Source: an uncultured Clostridia bacterium (GTDB taxonomy: Bacteria > Bacillota > Clostridia > TANB77 > CAG-508). Taken from it: 47,899 nt of DNA. Both the position numbers and the translations under genes were made by a program. Location: assembly GCA_948891265.1 (NCBI GenBank), contig CAQUBD010000001.1, positions 1 through 47,899 of the forward strand, written 5' to 3'. Of the stretch, positions 1 through 7,943 are shown one piece after another; within the stretch, counting starts at the first letter, position 1; every line of letters begins with the position of its first letter. The notes under the pieces were generated by a model, which did no database searches, had not been told where the DNA came from, and worked only from the letters and a program-made list of their open reading frames with translations.

Positions 1-24
1 AAATAAATTAATTAAAAATAAATT

Positions 25-75
25 AATTAAAAAAATAAAAATAATAATAAATTTATTATTTTTATTTTTTTAATT
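25..75 (-). terminator. AT-only hairpin, probable terminator of the ABC exporter operon
   Basis: Positions 25-45 and 55-75 form a perfect 21-bp inverted repeat of A and T only with a 9-nt loop. It lies 20 nt past the stop of the minus-strand permease gene, and the leftward transcript gets a U-rich run inside the stem. Bases 1-36 before it hold two near-identical copies of an AAATAAATTAATTAAAA-type unit. Terminator function is inferred from position; an all-AT stem is weaker than a usual intrinsic terminator. Confidence 0.5.
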
Positions 76-94
76 ATATTTTATAAATATACCT

Positions 95-1789
95 TTAATT
101 TATTTTTTTAAATAATTTATCAATATTAATTTTTATTATTATATTTATAAATATAATTAATATCAATAATATTGAAATAATTAAAATACATGCCAAGAAT
201 AAATTTAATTCCAAAAATATTTTACAGAAATAAACTAACAGTAAAATAATTATTATAGTCAAAACATATTGAAATAATTTATTATTATTATTTTTTATTG
301 CCTCATAATCAGCTTTCCAATTTAAATTAGGTTTATATAAATCAACTAAAACCATTAAATTACTATTTAAAATATTTAATAAATTAGCAATAATAAATAT
401 AAAAATTAAATATATTAAATCAAAACTCGGAAAAATTAATTTTACTAAAATTAATATAATCAATATTAAAATTGTATTTATTAATATTTGTGGTATAGAT
501 TTATAAATAAATTGTTTATAAAAATCTAATGGTATGAACTTCATATATATAGCATTATTTCCTTCTCGTGATATTGAACTTATGGATATGTTTGATATAG
601 TAAATACTATTTGAATTATACCTATTATTAAACAAATAATACTTAAATCTATGTAAAAATCTATTTTTTGACCTACCAAATCTGATGTTAAAATTCCTTG
701 TATAACTGGTATTCCTACAAACATAATTATAACAATAGAAACAACTAATATTAATGTCGGAAATATGCATTGTATAAAAAATATTGGATTCTTAAATAAT
801 ATTTTCATTTCCTTTTCTATATATGCTATATTCTTATTTTTCTTTTTTACAATTTTTTTTAAATTTTTATTATTTATTTTATTATCTAAAAAATTATTAA
901 TATTATTTAAAATATTTTTTAGATAATATTTTTTTCCTATAAAAATAAATAAAATTAAAAATATTAAATTAATAAAGATTATTTTGAACAAATAATAAAT
1001 AGAATTTAATTTATTATAATTAATTAATATTTTTGTAGTAGGATTTATTATTAAGAAATATTTATTTACATTTTCCATTTTATTATTAAAATTATTAATT
1101 CCCTGAACAATTTGCTCATTCTGTATATTTGTATTACTATCTATTTTATTTATAGCATTTGTAGTAATTTTAAATTCAAATAAAAACATTATTAATATAA
1201 AAATTAGAGTAATAATTATTTGAAAAATATCTTTATTTTTTACAAATTTAGATAATCTCATTACAAACATCATTATTATACTTACAATTAAATTTGCTAA
1301 AATAGGAAATATTAATAAAATAATTACTAAATAAAAATAATATAATAGTCCTGAATGAGTTAAAATTCCATAAGTAAACAATGGTAAAATTGCAAATATT
1401 ATTTCTGTAAAATATAAATTAATTAATATCGTATTAAATTTTCCTATCAATAATTCTTCTGTCTTTATTGGTAATGGTAATAGTAATTCTAAATCTTTTG
1501 AAAAGAAATAAACATTACTACTTGCTATAACTATTTGAAAAATTAAAATTATATTTAAAATTAAAAAGAATACGTTTAAAAATATAGTAGGCATATTTAT
1601 ATTAACTAATATCTCTATTACTTTATAGCTTAAAATTGATATTGCAATAGATACTATGGCTATTAACCAAACAAAAATAGATTTTTTATTAATTTTATTA
1701 GTTTTTTTGTCTATAAGATAAGGATTTTCAAATGAGCTTATAAAAAAAACTTTTGTTAATTTTAATATTTCTTTTATTTTTCTAATCAT
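95..1789 (-). CDS. ABC-2 type exporter permease
   Basis: A 564-residue polytopic membrane protein with about a dozen hydrophobic segments. A short basic N-terminus is followed by the motif SSFENPYLIDKKTNKINKKS, typical of large 'putative ABC exporter' permeases in Clostridia. A charged cytosolic loop around residues 295-330 separates two membrane halves, as in ABC-2 permeases that act as one fused chain. Its start overlaps the 3' end of the upstream ATPase gene by 8 nt, so the two are translationally coupled. The substrate cannot be read from the sequence; lipids, peptides or antimicrobials are usual for the family. It is the last gene of the operon and is followed by an AT hairpin. Confidence 0.8.
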   Translation of the reverse strand: MIRKIKEILKLTKVFFISSFENPYLIDKKTNKINKKSIFVWLIAIVSIAISILSYKVIEILVNINMPTIFLNVFFLILNIILIFQIVIASSNVYFFSKDLELLLPLPIKTEELLIGKFNTILINLYFTEIIFAILPLFTYGILTHSGLLYYFYLVIILLIFPILANLIVSIIMMFVMRLSKFVKNKDIFQIIITLIFILIMFLFEFKITTNAINKIDSNTNIQNEQIVQGINNFNNKMENVNKYFLIINPTTKILINYNKLNSIYYLFKIIFINLIFLILFIFIGKKYYLKNILNNINNFLDNKINNKNLKKIVKKKNKNIAYIEKEMKILFKNPIFFIQCIFPTLILVVSIVIIMFVGIPVIQGILTSDLVGQKIDFYIDLSIICLIIGIIQIVFTISNISISSISREGNNAIYMKFIPLDFYKQFIYKSIPQILINTILILIILILVKLIFPSFDLIYLIFIFIIANLLNILNSNLMVLVDLYKPNLNWKADYEAIKNNNNKLFQYVLTIIIILLLVYFCKIFLELNLFLACILIISILLILIIFINIIIKINIDKLFKKIN

Positions 1790-2507
1790 TTTTTATTATC
1801 TCCATAAATAATTCCTCTAAAGATTTATTTTCTTTCAATTCATTTTTCATTTCTTCATATGTCCCTACAAAAATCAATTTTCCTTTATGTATTATTCCTA
1901 TTCTATCACATAACCTTTCCGCTACATCTAAAACATGTGTTGAAAAAAATACAGTATTTTTATTATCCGTATGTTCTCTCATTATTTTTTTTAATTCAAA
2001 TGAAGATTTTGGATCTAATCCTGTTAATGGTTCATCTAATATCCAATTTTTAGGATTATGCAATAAAACTCCTGTTATAATTAATTTTTGTCTCATACCA
2101 TGCGAATAACTTTCTATTTTATTATTTAATACATCTTTAATTTCAAATTTTTCAGTTATCTCTTTTATTTTATTTATTCTATCTCCTGTAGAAACTTCGT
2201 ACATATCTGCTATAAAATTTAAATATTCTATCCCTTTTAATTTTAAAAATGCATCTGGATTATCTGGTACTAAGCCAAATAATTTTTTAGCTTCTACTGG
2301 TTCTTTTGTAATACTCTTATTATCTATAAAAATGTCTCCCTCATCTATTTCTAATATTCCTGTCATCATTTTTATAGTCGTAGTTTTCCCTGCTCCATTA
2401 GGGCCTAAAAATCCAAATATTTCTCCATCTTTTATATTTAAACTTAAATTGTCTATAACTTTGTTTCCTTTTTTATATCTTTTAGATACATTTTTTATTT
2501 CTATCAT
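1782..2507 (-). CDS. ABC transporter ATP-binding protein
   Basis: A 241-residue ABC ATPase of usual length. The Walker A is GPNGAGKTTT near residue 35, the signature is YSHGMRQK (an LSGGQ variant common in ABC-2 exporters), and the Walker B plus D-loop is WILDEPLTGLDP. A switch histidine follows in FFSTHVLD. It powers the permease encoded just downstream. The ATG is preceded by AAGGAG at good spacing. The pair lies directly downstream of the T4SS-1 terminator and shows no evident functional link to that system. Confidence 0.92.
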   Translation of the reverse strand: MIEIKNVSKRYKKGNKVIDNLSLNIKDGEIFGFLGPNGAGKTTTIKMMTGILEIDEGDIFIDNKSITKEPVEAKKLFGLVPDNPDAFLKLKGIEYLNFIADMYEVSTGDRINKIKEITEKFEIKDVLNNKIESYSHGMRQKLIITGVLLHNPKNWILDEPLTGLDPKSSFELKKIMREHTDNKNTVFFSTHVLDVAERLCDRIGIIHKGKLIFVGTYEEMKNELKENKSLEELFMEIIKND

Positions 2508-2590
2508 AAAATTTCTCCTTAAAAAACTAATATCTTTATAGATACTGCAAAAATAAATACTTTTTAAAGTACCTTTTTTCTATAAATTAC

Positions 2591-2645
2591 ATTTTTCTGT
2601 GGAATGTATTTATATAATAGGAAAGTATGACTTTCCTATTATATT
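2591..2645. repeat. Hairpin repeat element, copy A
   Basis: A short stem (TACATT/AATGTA) enclosing TTTCTGTGG is followed by a long inverted repeat, arms 2611-2626 and 2630-2645 with 15 of 16 bases paired, around the core ATAGGAAA/TTTCCTAT. The same two-part design in the same orientation recurs at 14493-14545 (copy B). The copies bracket the main T4SS-1 genes. Function is unknown. Confidence 0.55.
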
Positions 2646-2652
2646 ATAAAAC

Positions 2653-2683
2653 AAAAAGAGGCCGCTTTGCAACCCCTTCTTTC
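2653..2683 (-). terminator. Rho-independent terminator of the T4SS-1 operon
   Basis: Read leftward, the RNA has GGGGUUGC, loop AAA, GCGGCCUC (8 pairs including G-U wobbles), extended by A-U pairs and followed by UUUUUGUUUU. It starts within a few bases of the stop codon of the last T4SS-1 gene and is one of the few GC-rich spots in the region. Confidence 0.85.
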
Positions 2684-2686
2684 TTA

Positions 2687-4045
2687 TTAAACCCCAAATG
2701 ACATAGAAAAATTTGTACCTTGGTCTAATGTCATTACAATTACAAATTCAAGAATATTTTCGTCCATTTCTGTTATATCGAAAAGATTAATCTGTTGTAC
2801 ATATATGTTCTCTCCCTTTTTTTCAAAATTGTAATATTCAACTCTATAATGTAATGGATACTTTTCTCTTATATATTCTTCAAATTTATTTTCGTCTCCA
2901 AATGTATTTTCTCTAAATGTAGTATCTAATAAATTATATGCATTACTATAATCTCTATTGTTTAACATCATTATAAATTTATCTACATTCATCATTACTT
3001 TTTTTTGTTCATCTGCAGTATTATAAGTAGCTTTAAATTTATCACTTTGTATTGTATATGTATCTAATATAACTTTATATTGCATCATAGCTTCTTCAGT
3101 AAATACATATGTATTTTTATATTGGTCTAAACAGACATATATTTTTTTGTTATCATTATTCTCTACTAGATAATTAGTTATTTGAATATATTGTAACTCT
3201 TTTTTATTATCTTCTATATATTTTTTATAATTTTCTAATGAACCAAATCTTTTTTTCTTGTATTCTTCATCTAAATAATTATTATATACTATATCTGGAT
3301 ATTTTATAGCTAAATCTCTATAGTGTAATAAATATTTTTGAGCAACTTTTTCTTCTCTTATTGACTCAATTTTAAATATATTGTATTGCTTTTTCTCTAT
3401 ATGTTCATCTCCTTCTACAAATTTTACCTGCTTAATATCTTCATAATTGTCTTTTACAAATTCTATTGAAAAAGATTGGTTTCTATTATCAGTCCTTATT
3501 ATAAAATATTTTTCTTGTAATTCATCATTATTTAAATATGCTTTTAATATATATGTATTGATATTAGTTCCATATTTGGCTTTCATTTGTATAGGTGTTA
3601 ATACTGTATTTTGATTTATTTCATATAAATAATCTTGTATATTTTCTAATGTTATTTTATTACTTTCTATATAATTTTTATCTAATAGTTGATATACTGC
3701 TTCTAACTTTTGCTCATCAGTTTTTATATTAAATAGATATTCTTTATCAATGTCATACTGAATATATACATCACTATTTTGAATTTCATTACCAATATTT
3801 ACATCATATTGTATAATTTCTAAATATCTATTTACAGAATTGATTACAGAATAAAATACATTTGCATCAGTAACATCTATACATCCATTATCATCTTTTT
3901 CTTCTATTAATTCTGTTACATCATCTTTTAATTCTTCTTCTTTATCTATATTACTTTGTTTTTTTGCTAACATACTTAATATTATAGCAATAACGATGAT
4001 AATTACTACGATAAATAGAATTATACATTTTTTTAATTTTTCCAT
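2687..4045 (-). CDS. Membrane-anchored VirB8/TcpC-like candidate, last gene of T4SS-1
   Basis: A 452-residue protein with one N-terminal membrane helix (about residues 7-28) and a large outer-face domain rich in acidic residues. The C-terminal third contains NRDYSNAYNLLDTTF followed by a FEEYI helix and beta-rich sequence, a pattern like NTF2-fold domains of VirB8/TcpC scaffold proteins. The 317-residue protein two genes upstream shares the same helix pattern (VNSAYDLL...F...Y), so the two may be distant paralogues. It ends the operon and its stop abuts the terminator at 2653-2683. The family is inferred from topology, motif and context only; structure prediction would decide. Confidence 0.55.
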   Translation of the reverse strand: MEKLKKCIILFIVVIIIVIAIILSMLAKKQSNIDKEEELKDDVTELIEEKDDNGCIDVTDANVFYSVINSVNRYLEIIQYDVNIGNEIQNSDVYIQYDIDKEYLFNIKTDEQKLEAVYQLLDKNYIESNKITLENIQDYLYEINQNTVLTPIQMKAKYGTNINTYILKAYLNNDELQEKYFIIRTDNRNQSFSIEFVKDNYEDIKQVKFVEGDEHIEKKQYNIFKIESIREEKVAQKYLLHYRDLAIKYPDIVYNNYLDEEYKKKRFGSLENYKKYIEDNKKELQYIQITNYLVENNDNKKIYVCLDQYKNTYVFTEEAMMQYKVILDTYTIQSDKFKATYNTADEQKKVMMNVDKFIMMLNNRDYSNAYNLLDTTFRENTFGDENKFEEYIREKYPLHYRVEYYNFEKKGENIYVQQINLFDITEMDENILEFVIVMTLDQGTNFSMSFGV

Positions 4046-4057
4046 AATAGACCATCC

Positions 4058-6934
4058 TTATTTAAATCTAAATACATGCTTAAATTTTGATTGAGCTCCT
4101 GAAGATATTTTAACAACATCTCCTGATTGAGGAGAATGAATATATTGATCATTTCCTATATATATTCCTGCATGACCAGAAGAAGTACCTCTTTCACTAT
4201 CAAATACTATTAATATATCTCCTGGTTGAGCTTCACTCCAACTTATTTCTGTAGCACTACCTGCATATGCTTTATATCCATCTGTTGATCTTGGAACATT
4301 TATTCCTTGTTGTTGATAAACCCAATATACAAATCCTGAACAGTCAAATGAGTCTGGTCCTGTAGCTCCCCAAACATATGGACATCCTAATTTAGATTGT
4401 GCTATACTAACTATATTTGCATTTCCTCCTGTTACTGTTCCAATTCCACCAGTGCCTCCTGTACCTCCTGTACCTCCTGCAGTTCCACCAGAGCCATCAA
4501 ATGGTAAACTTCCATAACTTCCAAAAATTTGAGCCCATACTTTTAATTTTTGCTCAACCTGCCAAGCAGTATATTGTCCATTTTCCCATGTAGTAACAGG
4601 GGTTCCTAATGCATGCTCTGGTAATCCACTACTTGCACATTTACTTTCAAATTCTTCATGTGTAGCATATATTTTAGTAACACCTGCCCTGGCAGGGTCC
4701 ATATAATAATATCCACCTGCTCCTGGGCTACCATATTCATGCTTTCCTAAATCAGAATATAAAGATTGCATACCTGATAAAGTATCTGGAGCTCCATATC
4801 CTAATGGGTCAACACCTGCAGCTTGTCTCGCTGCAGCCTCTTGCGTTATCCTTTCTGCTCTCCATCCTGTTTGAAAACTTTGTATTGATTGTGCATATGC
4901 TTGAATACCTTCTTGTAAAGAGCCATATGAAGCTCCAGAGCTTGCGCCATTAGGTGTCCCTAATCCCCAATAATTATATTGACCTCCAGCTGGACCAAAA
5001 CCTCCCTCAGTCTTTGCTGTAATAACAACTAATTCTGGATTAACACCACTTGCTACAGACCAATCATAAATCTCTGCTGCATATGGTAAGAAATTTGCAT
5101 TAAAGTTAGCATTTCCTGCTGTGGCTCCATATGCTTGCATTGCTGCCACAAAAGCACTTTTATCTAATGTTGGAGTAGTTAATGATAGTACTCCTCCTGC
5201 AGAACCCGCAAAAGCAAAATTTTCAGTTTCAAATTCACTAAAATCATATTCTGTAGGGCCATAACTATTACCTGTTACTTTATATAATAAAAATTTTGTT
5301 AGTTCAACCATATTAACAGTATCTGGATTTCCTTCTAATATATCAAATAGCCATCCTGTAATTTCTTCTGTTATCTTAAATCTCGCATCTGCATGAGAAG
5401 GATCACATAATATTGTAACAAAATTGTCTTGTCCTGTTCCATTTTTTATTTGTTCTGCTGTCTTTTTCTTTACTTTTGGTTCATTTTTTATATCTCCTGC
5501 ACTTGTAATGTATTTTTGTTTTGTAATATCTGTTACATATTTTCCTTTTCTATTAGTAAATTTCTTGTAATAAGTAGCCACACAAGAAGTTATAGAAGTT
5601 GAACATTGAACTTCTGTCTGTCCTGCCATTCCAACTAATGGTGGTGTAGCAGCACTTCTTGCTTCAGCATCCAATTCCTGAACTAGCTCTTGCAATTTAT
5701 CTTGGAATTTATCGTAAAATGGTAAATCAGAACCACTTCCTGAAGTTTGAGGGCTTCCTGCATCTTTTTTATAATCTGTATCATCTAAATCTTTGTTATT
5801 TGTAATCTTTTTAGTTTCTGCTTTTTTCTTATAAGTATATTTCTTGCTATAATCTACAATCCACACATCAGCTTTAGTTATATCAACAATTAGTGTATTA
5901 TTCTTATATGTAGTTTTATGTACAACTTTATAATTACCATCTACCCATTCTTTAGCAGGTCTAAAATCCTTAGATTTAGTAAATGTTCCACCATTTGTAA
6001 CAGCTGTTGCTGTTGCTGAAACATCTACTCTTCTTTCTTTTGTATATGTAAATGTATTTGTATTTACAGTAGTAGTTATATTATCAAATATTGAAATATC
6101 TATATCACTTTTCTCTACTAAATCTGCAAGGTCAAGTGCAAAAGTATTATCATCACCAATAACAATAAATGCCCAAAGATATTGAAATGGCATTGTGAAT
6201 TTACTAACTTGCATTTTGTAATTTATAGCTTTTGAATATACACTATAGACTGTTTTCTTATAATTTCCTGTACTTCCGTCAGCTTCAGTTAAAATATTTG
6301 AATAATCACTTATAATCATTTCATCATCATCCGAAGTTAATTCTTCTGTTGTTTCATCAATTACACCAACTAAAAGATTATCATTGTCATCAAGAGTATA
6401 ATAATCTAATACATCCATTTCTTCTTTTTCTATTTTATCTTTAAAATCATCTAATTTTAAATATTTTAAAGTAACTGTTGAATCATCTTTTTTATGTCTT
6501 ATAAAATCTATTGTTCCATTTAAATATCCTGGCTTTACTTGTGCCGCTGGTAATCTTGGATATTGAGTTATGATTTCTGCATTCATTAATTTTTCTAATT
6601 GTTCTACATTATCTAAATATCTTCCTACATTACTTCCTGCTTTAATCATTTCTTCCCATACTATTTTAGCCATTTCAGAAGATGTTTTTTCTTCTTCTAA
6701 TCCTGTATCTTTATTTACATATATAAATTTTATTCCTTCACCTGTAAATTTTACACTAGCTACGTAAGTAGAAGCAGCATATGGTGTACTTGACATATCT
6801 TGTACTTTATATGCACCATCATCTAAAGTTATAAGATAAACACAAGCACCCATTAATATAATAAAAATTACAAGAATAAGTACAGATATTATTCTTTTAT
6901 AATATCTTCTTAAAAAATTCTTGATTTTTTGCAT
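4058..6934 (-). CDS. CwlT/VirB1-like two-domain peptidoglycan hydrolase
   Basis: A 958-residue protein with an N-terminal membrane helix (about residues 13-36) and a long beta-rich extracellular region. A lysozyme/glucosaminidase-like domain follows (about 605-800), with a candidate catalytic Glu in AKTEGGFGPAG. A GTGGTGGTGG linker joins it to a C-terminal NlpC/P60 domain (about 838-958). The NlpC triad is visible: Cys865 in DCSGF, His921 in GHAGIYIG and His933 in IHSP. Conjugation systems of Gram-positive bacteria use such enzymes (CwlT, TcpG, Orf14) to open the wall for the transfer channel. It is much longer than CwlT (about 330 residues), so the roughly 570-residue N-terminal region is unusual and may scaffold the channel. 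Confidence 0.85.
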   Translation of the reverse strand: MQKIKNFLRRYYKRIISVLILVIFIILMGACVYLITLDDGAYKVQDMSSTPYAASTYVASVKFTGEGIKFIYVNKDTGLEEEKTSSEMAKIVWEEMIKAGSNVGRYLDNVEQLEKLMNAEIITQYPRLPAAQVKPGYLNGTIDFIRHKKDDSTVTLKYLKLDDFKDKIEKEEMDVLDYYTLDDNDNLLVGVIDETTEELTSDDDEMIISDYSNILTEADGSTGNYKKTVYSVYSKAINYKMQVSKFTMPFQYLWAFIVIGDDNTFALDLADLVEKSDIDISIFDNITTTVNTNTFTYTKERRVDVSATATAVTNGGTFTKSKDFRPAKEWVDGNYKVVHKTTYKNNTLIVDITKADVWIVDYSKKYTYKKKAETKKITNNKDLDDTDYKKDAGSPQTSGSGSDLPFYDKFQDKLQELVQELDAEARSAATPPLVGMAGQTEVQCSTSITSCVATYYKKFTNRKGKYVTDITKQKYITSAGDIKNEPKVKKKTAEQIKNGTGQDNFVTILCDPSHADARFKITEEITGWLFDILEGNPDTVNMVELTKFLLYKVTGNSYGPTEYDFSEFETENFAFAGSAGGVLSLTTPTLDKSAFVAAMQAYGATAGNANFNANFLPYAAEIYDWSVASGVNPELVVITAKTEGGFGPAGGQYNYWGLGTPNGASSGASYGSLQEGIQAYAQSIQSFQTGWRAERITQEAAARQAAGVDPLGYGAPDTLSGMQSLYSDLGKHEYGSPGAGGYYYMDPARAGVTKIYATHEEFESKCASSGLPEHALGTPVTTWENGQYTAWQVEQKLKVWAQIFGSYGSLPFDGSGGTAGGTGGTGGTGGIGTVTGGNANIVSIAQSKLGCPYVWGATGPDSFDCSGFVYWVYQQQGINVPRSTDGYKAYAGSATEISWSEAQPGDILIVFDSERGTSSGHAGIYIGNDQYIHSPQSGDVVKISSGAQSKFKHVFRFK

Positions 6935-6964
6935 ATTATTAACTCCTTCCCTTACTATATTTTT

Positions 6965-7918
6965 CTATATATTTACTCTAAGTCCAACTTGATCAAATTT
7001 GTATTCTTGACTATTTTCTTTGTAATCTTCATAATTTAAAACCAATTTTGAAAACACTAATGTTTCTATTTTTCTAGAAGAACTATAAGAATTACTAAAC
7101 TTTATTTGTAATTCATTAGTAAGCTTTCCTCTAACTAATAATAAATTTTCAATTATCTCACTATTATGAAAATAATATTTCATTCCTCTTCCATCTAATA
7201 AATAAACAGATTTATTATCATCATTTGTATCTAATAAAATATCATCTTCTGAATTATTTTCAATTGTTAAATTATATACCTCATAATCCATATATGTATC
7301 TATACTTGTTATAGTAAATTTTATATTTTTATATTCTGTAGTCTTATTATCTTTTTTTCTTCCTATATAATTATTAATATTTAACTTATCTTCATTGTTT
7401 TGTTTTACAACTGTTATATAATCTTCATTTGTTTCATTATTATTTAAATTTCCCGTTGACAAAATATCTCCAGAAAATCTAACTTGATATACATTTCCAG
7501 CCCAATTTTCTATTGTATACATTTTCTTTTCATTACCAAAAAGTCTTAAGTAATAAATATCATTAAATTCTTCTACAGAAGAAAACATTTCTTCTTTACA
7601 TTCATCAGTTAATAAGTCATATGCAGAATTTACATCTCCTTCATTACAATATTTAACAAATTTATTTATAATATCTGTATCTCTTTTTAATTTTGTACTT
7701 GATACACTTCCCCCAGAAATTAGAGATTTGTCTGATACTAATTCTGAATTCACATTATTTTTGGTTGATATTATATTACTTGAATCAATCTCTTCTTTAT
7801 TTTTCATTTTTATAAAATAATTTATTAATTGTAATAAACCAATAGCAAGGACTATAATTAGTATAATTTTAAAAATAGTCTTTCTATTTTGGTTATAAAA
7901 TCTAATTAATTTATACAT
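6965..7918 (-). CDS. Membrane-anchored VirB8-like candidate
   Basis: A 317-residue protein with one N-terminal membrane helix (about residues 15-35), a Ser/Asn linker, then a helix-loop motif EGDVNSAYDLLTDECKEEMF and beta-rich sequence consistent with an NTF2-like fold. The C-terminal half contains NLTIENNSEDDILLDTND, resembling a small beta-sandwich. It lies between the VirB6-like gene and the wall hydrolase, a position often held by the VirB8/TcpC scaffold. No catalytic motif is seen. The assignment rests on topology and context. Confidence 0.55.
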   Translation of the reverse strand: MYKLIRFYNQNRKTIFKIILIIVLAIGLLQLINYFIKMKNKEEIDSSNIISTKNNVNSELVSDKSLISGGSVSSTKLKRDTDIINKFVKYCNEGDVNSAYDLLTDECKEEMFSSVEEFNDIYYLRLFGNEKKMYTIENWAGNVYQVRFSGDILSTGNLNNNETNEDYITVVKQNNEDKLNINNYIGRKKDNKTTEYKNIKFTITSIDTYMDYEVYNLTIENNSEDDILLDTNDDNKSVYLLDGRGMKYYFHNSEIIENLLLVRGKLTNELQIKFSNSYSSSRKIETLVFSKLVLNYEDYKENSQEYKFDQVGLRVNI

Positions 7919-7943
7919 AATTATAGTCCTCTCCTTTTATTTA

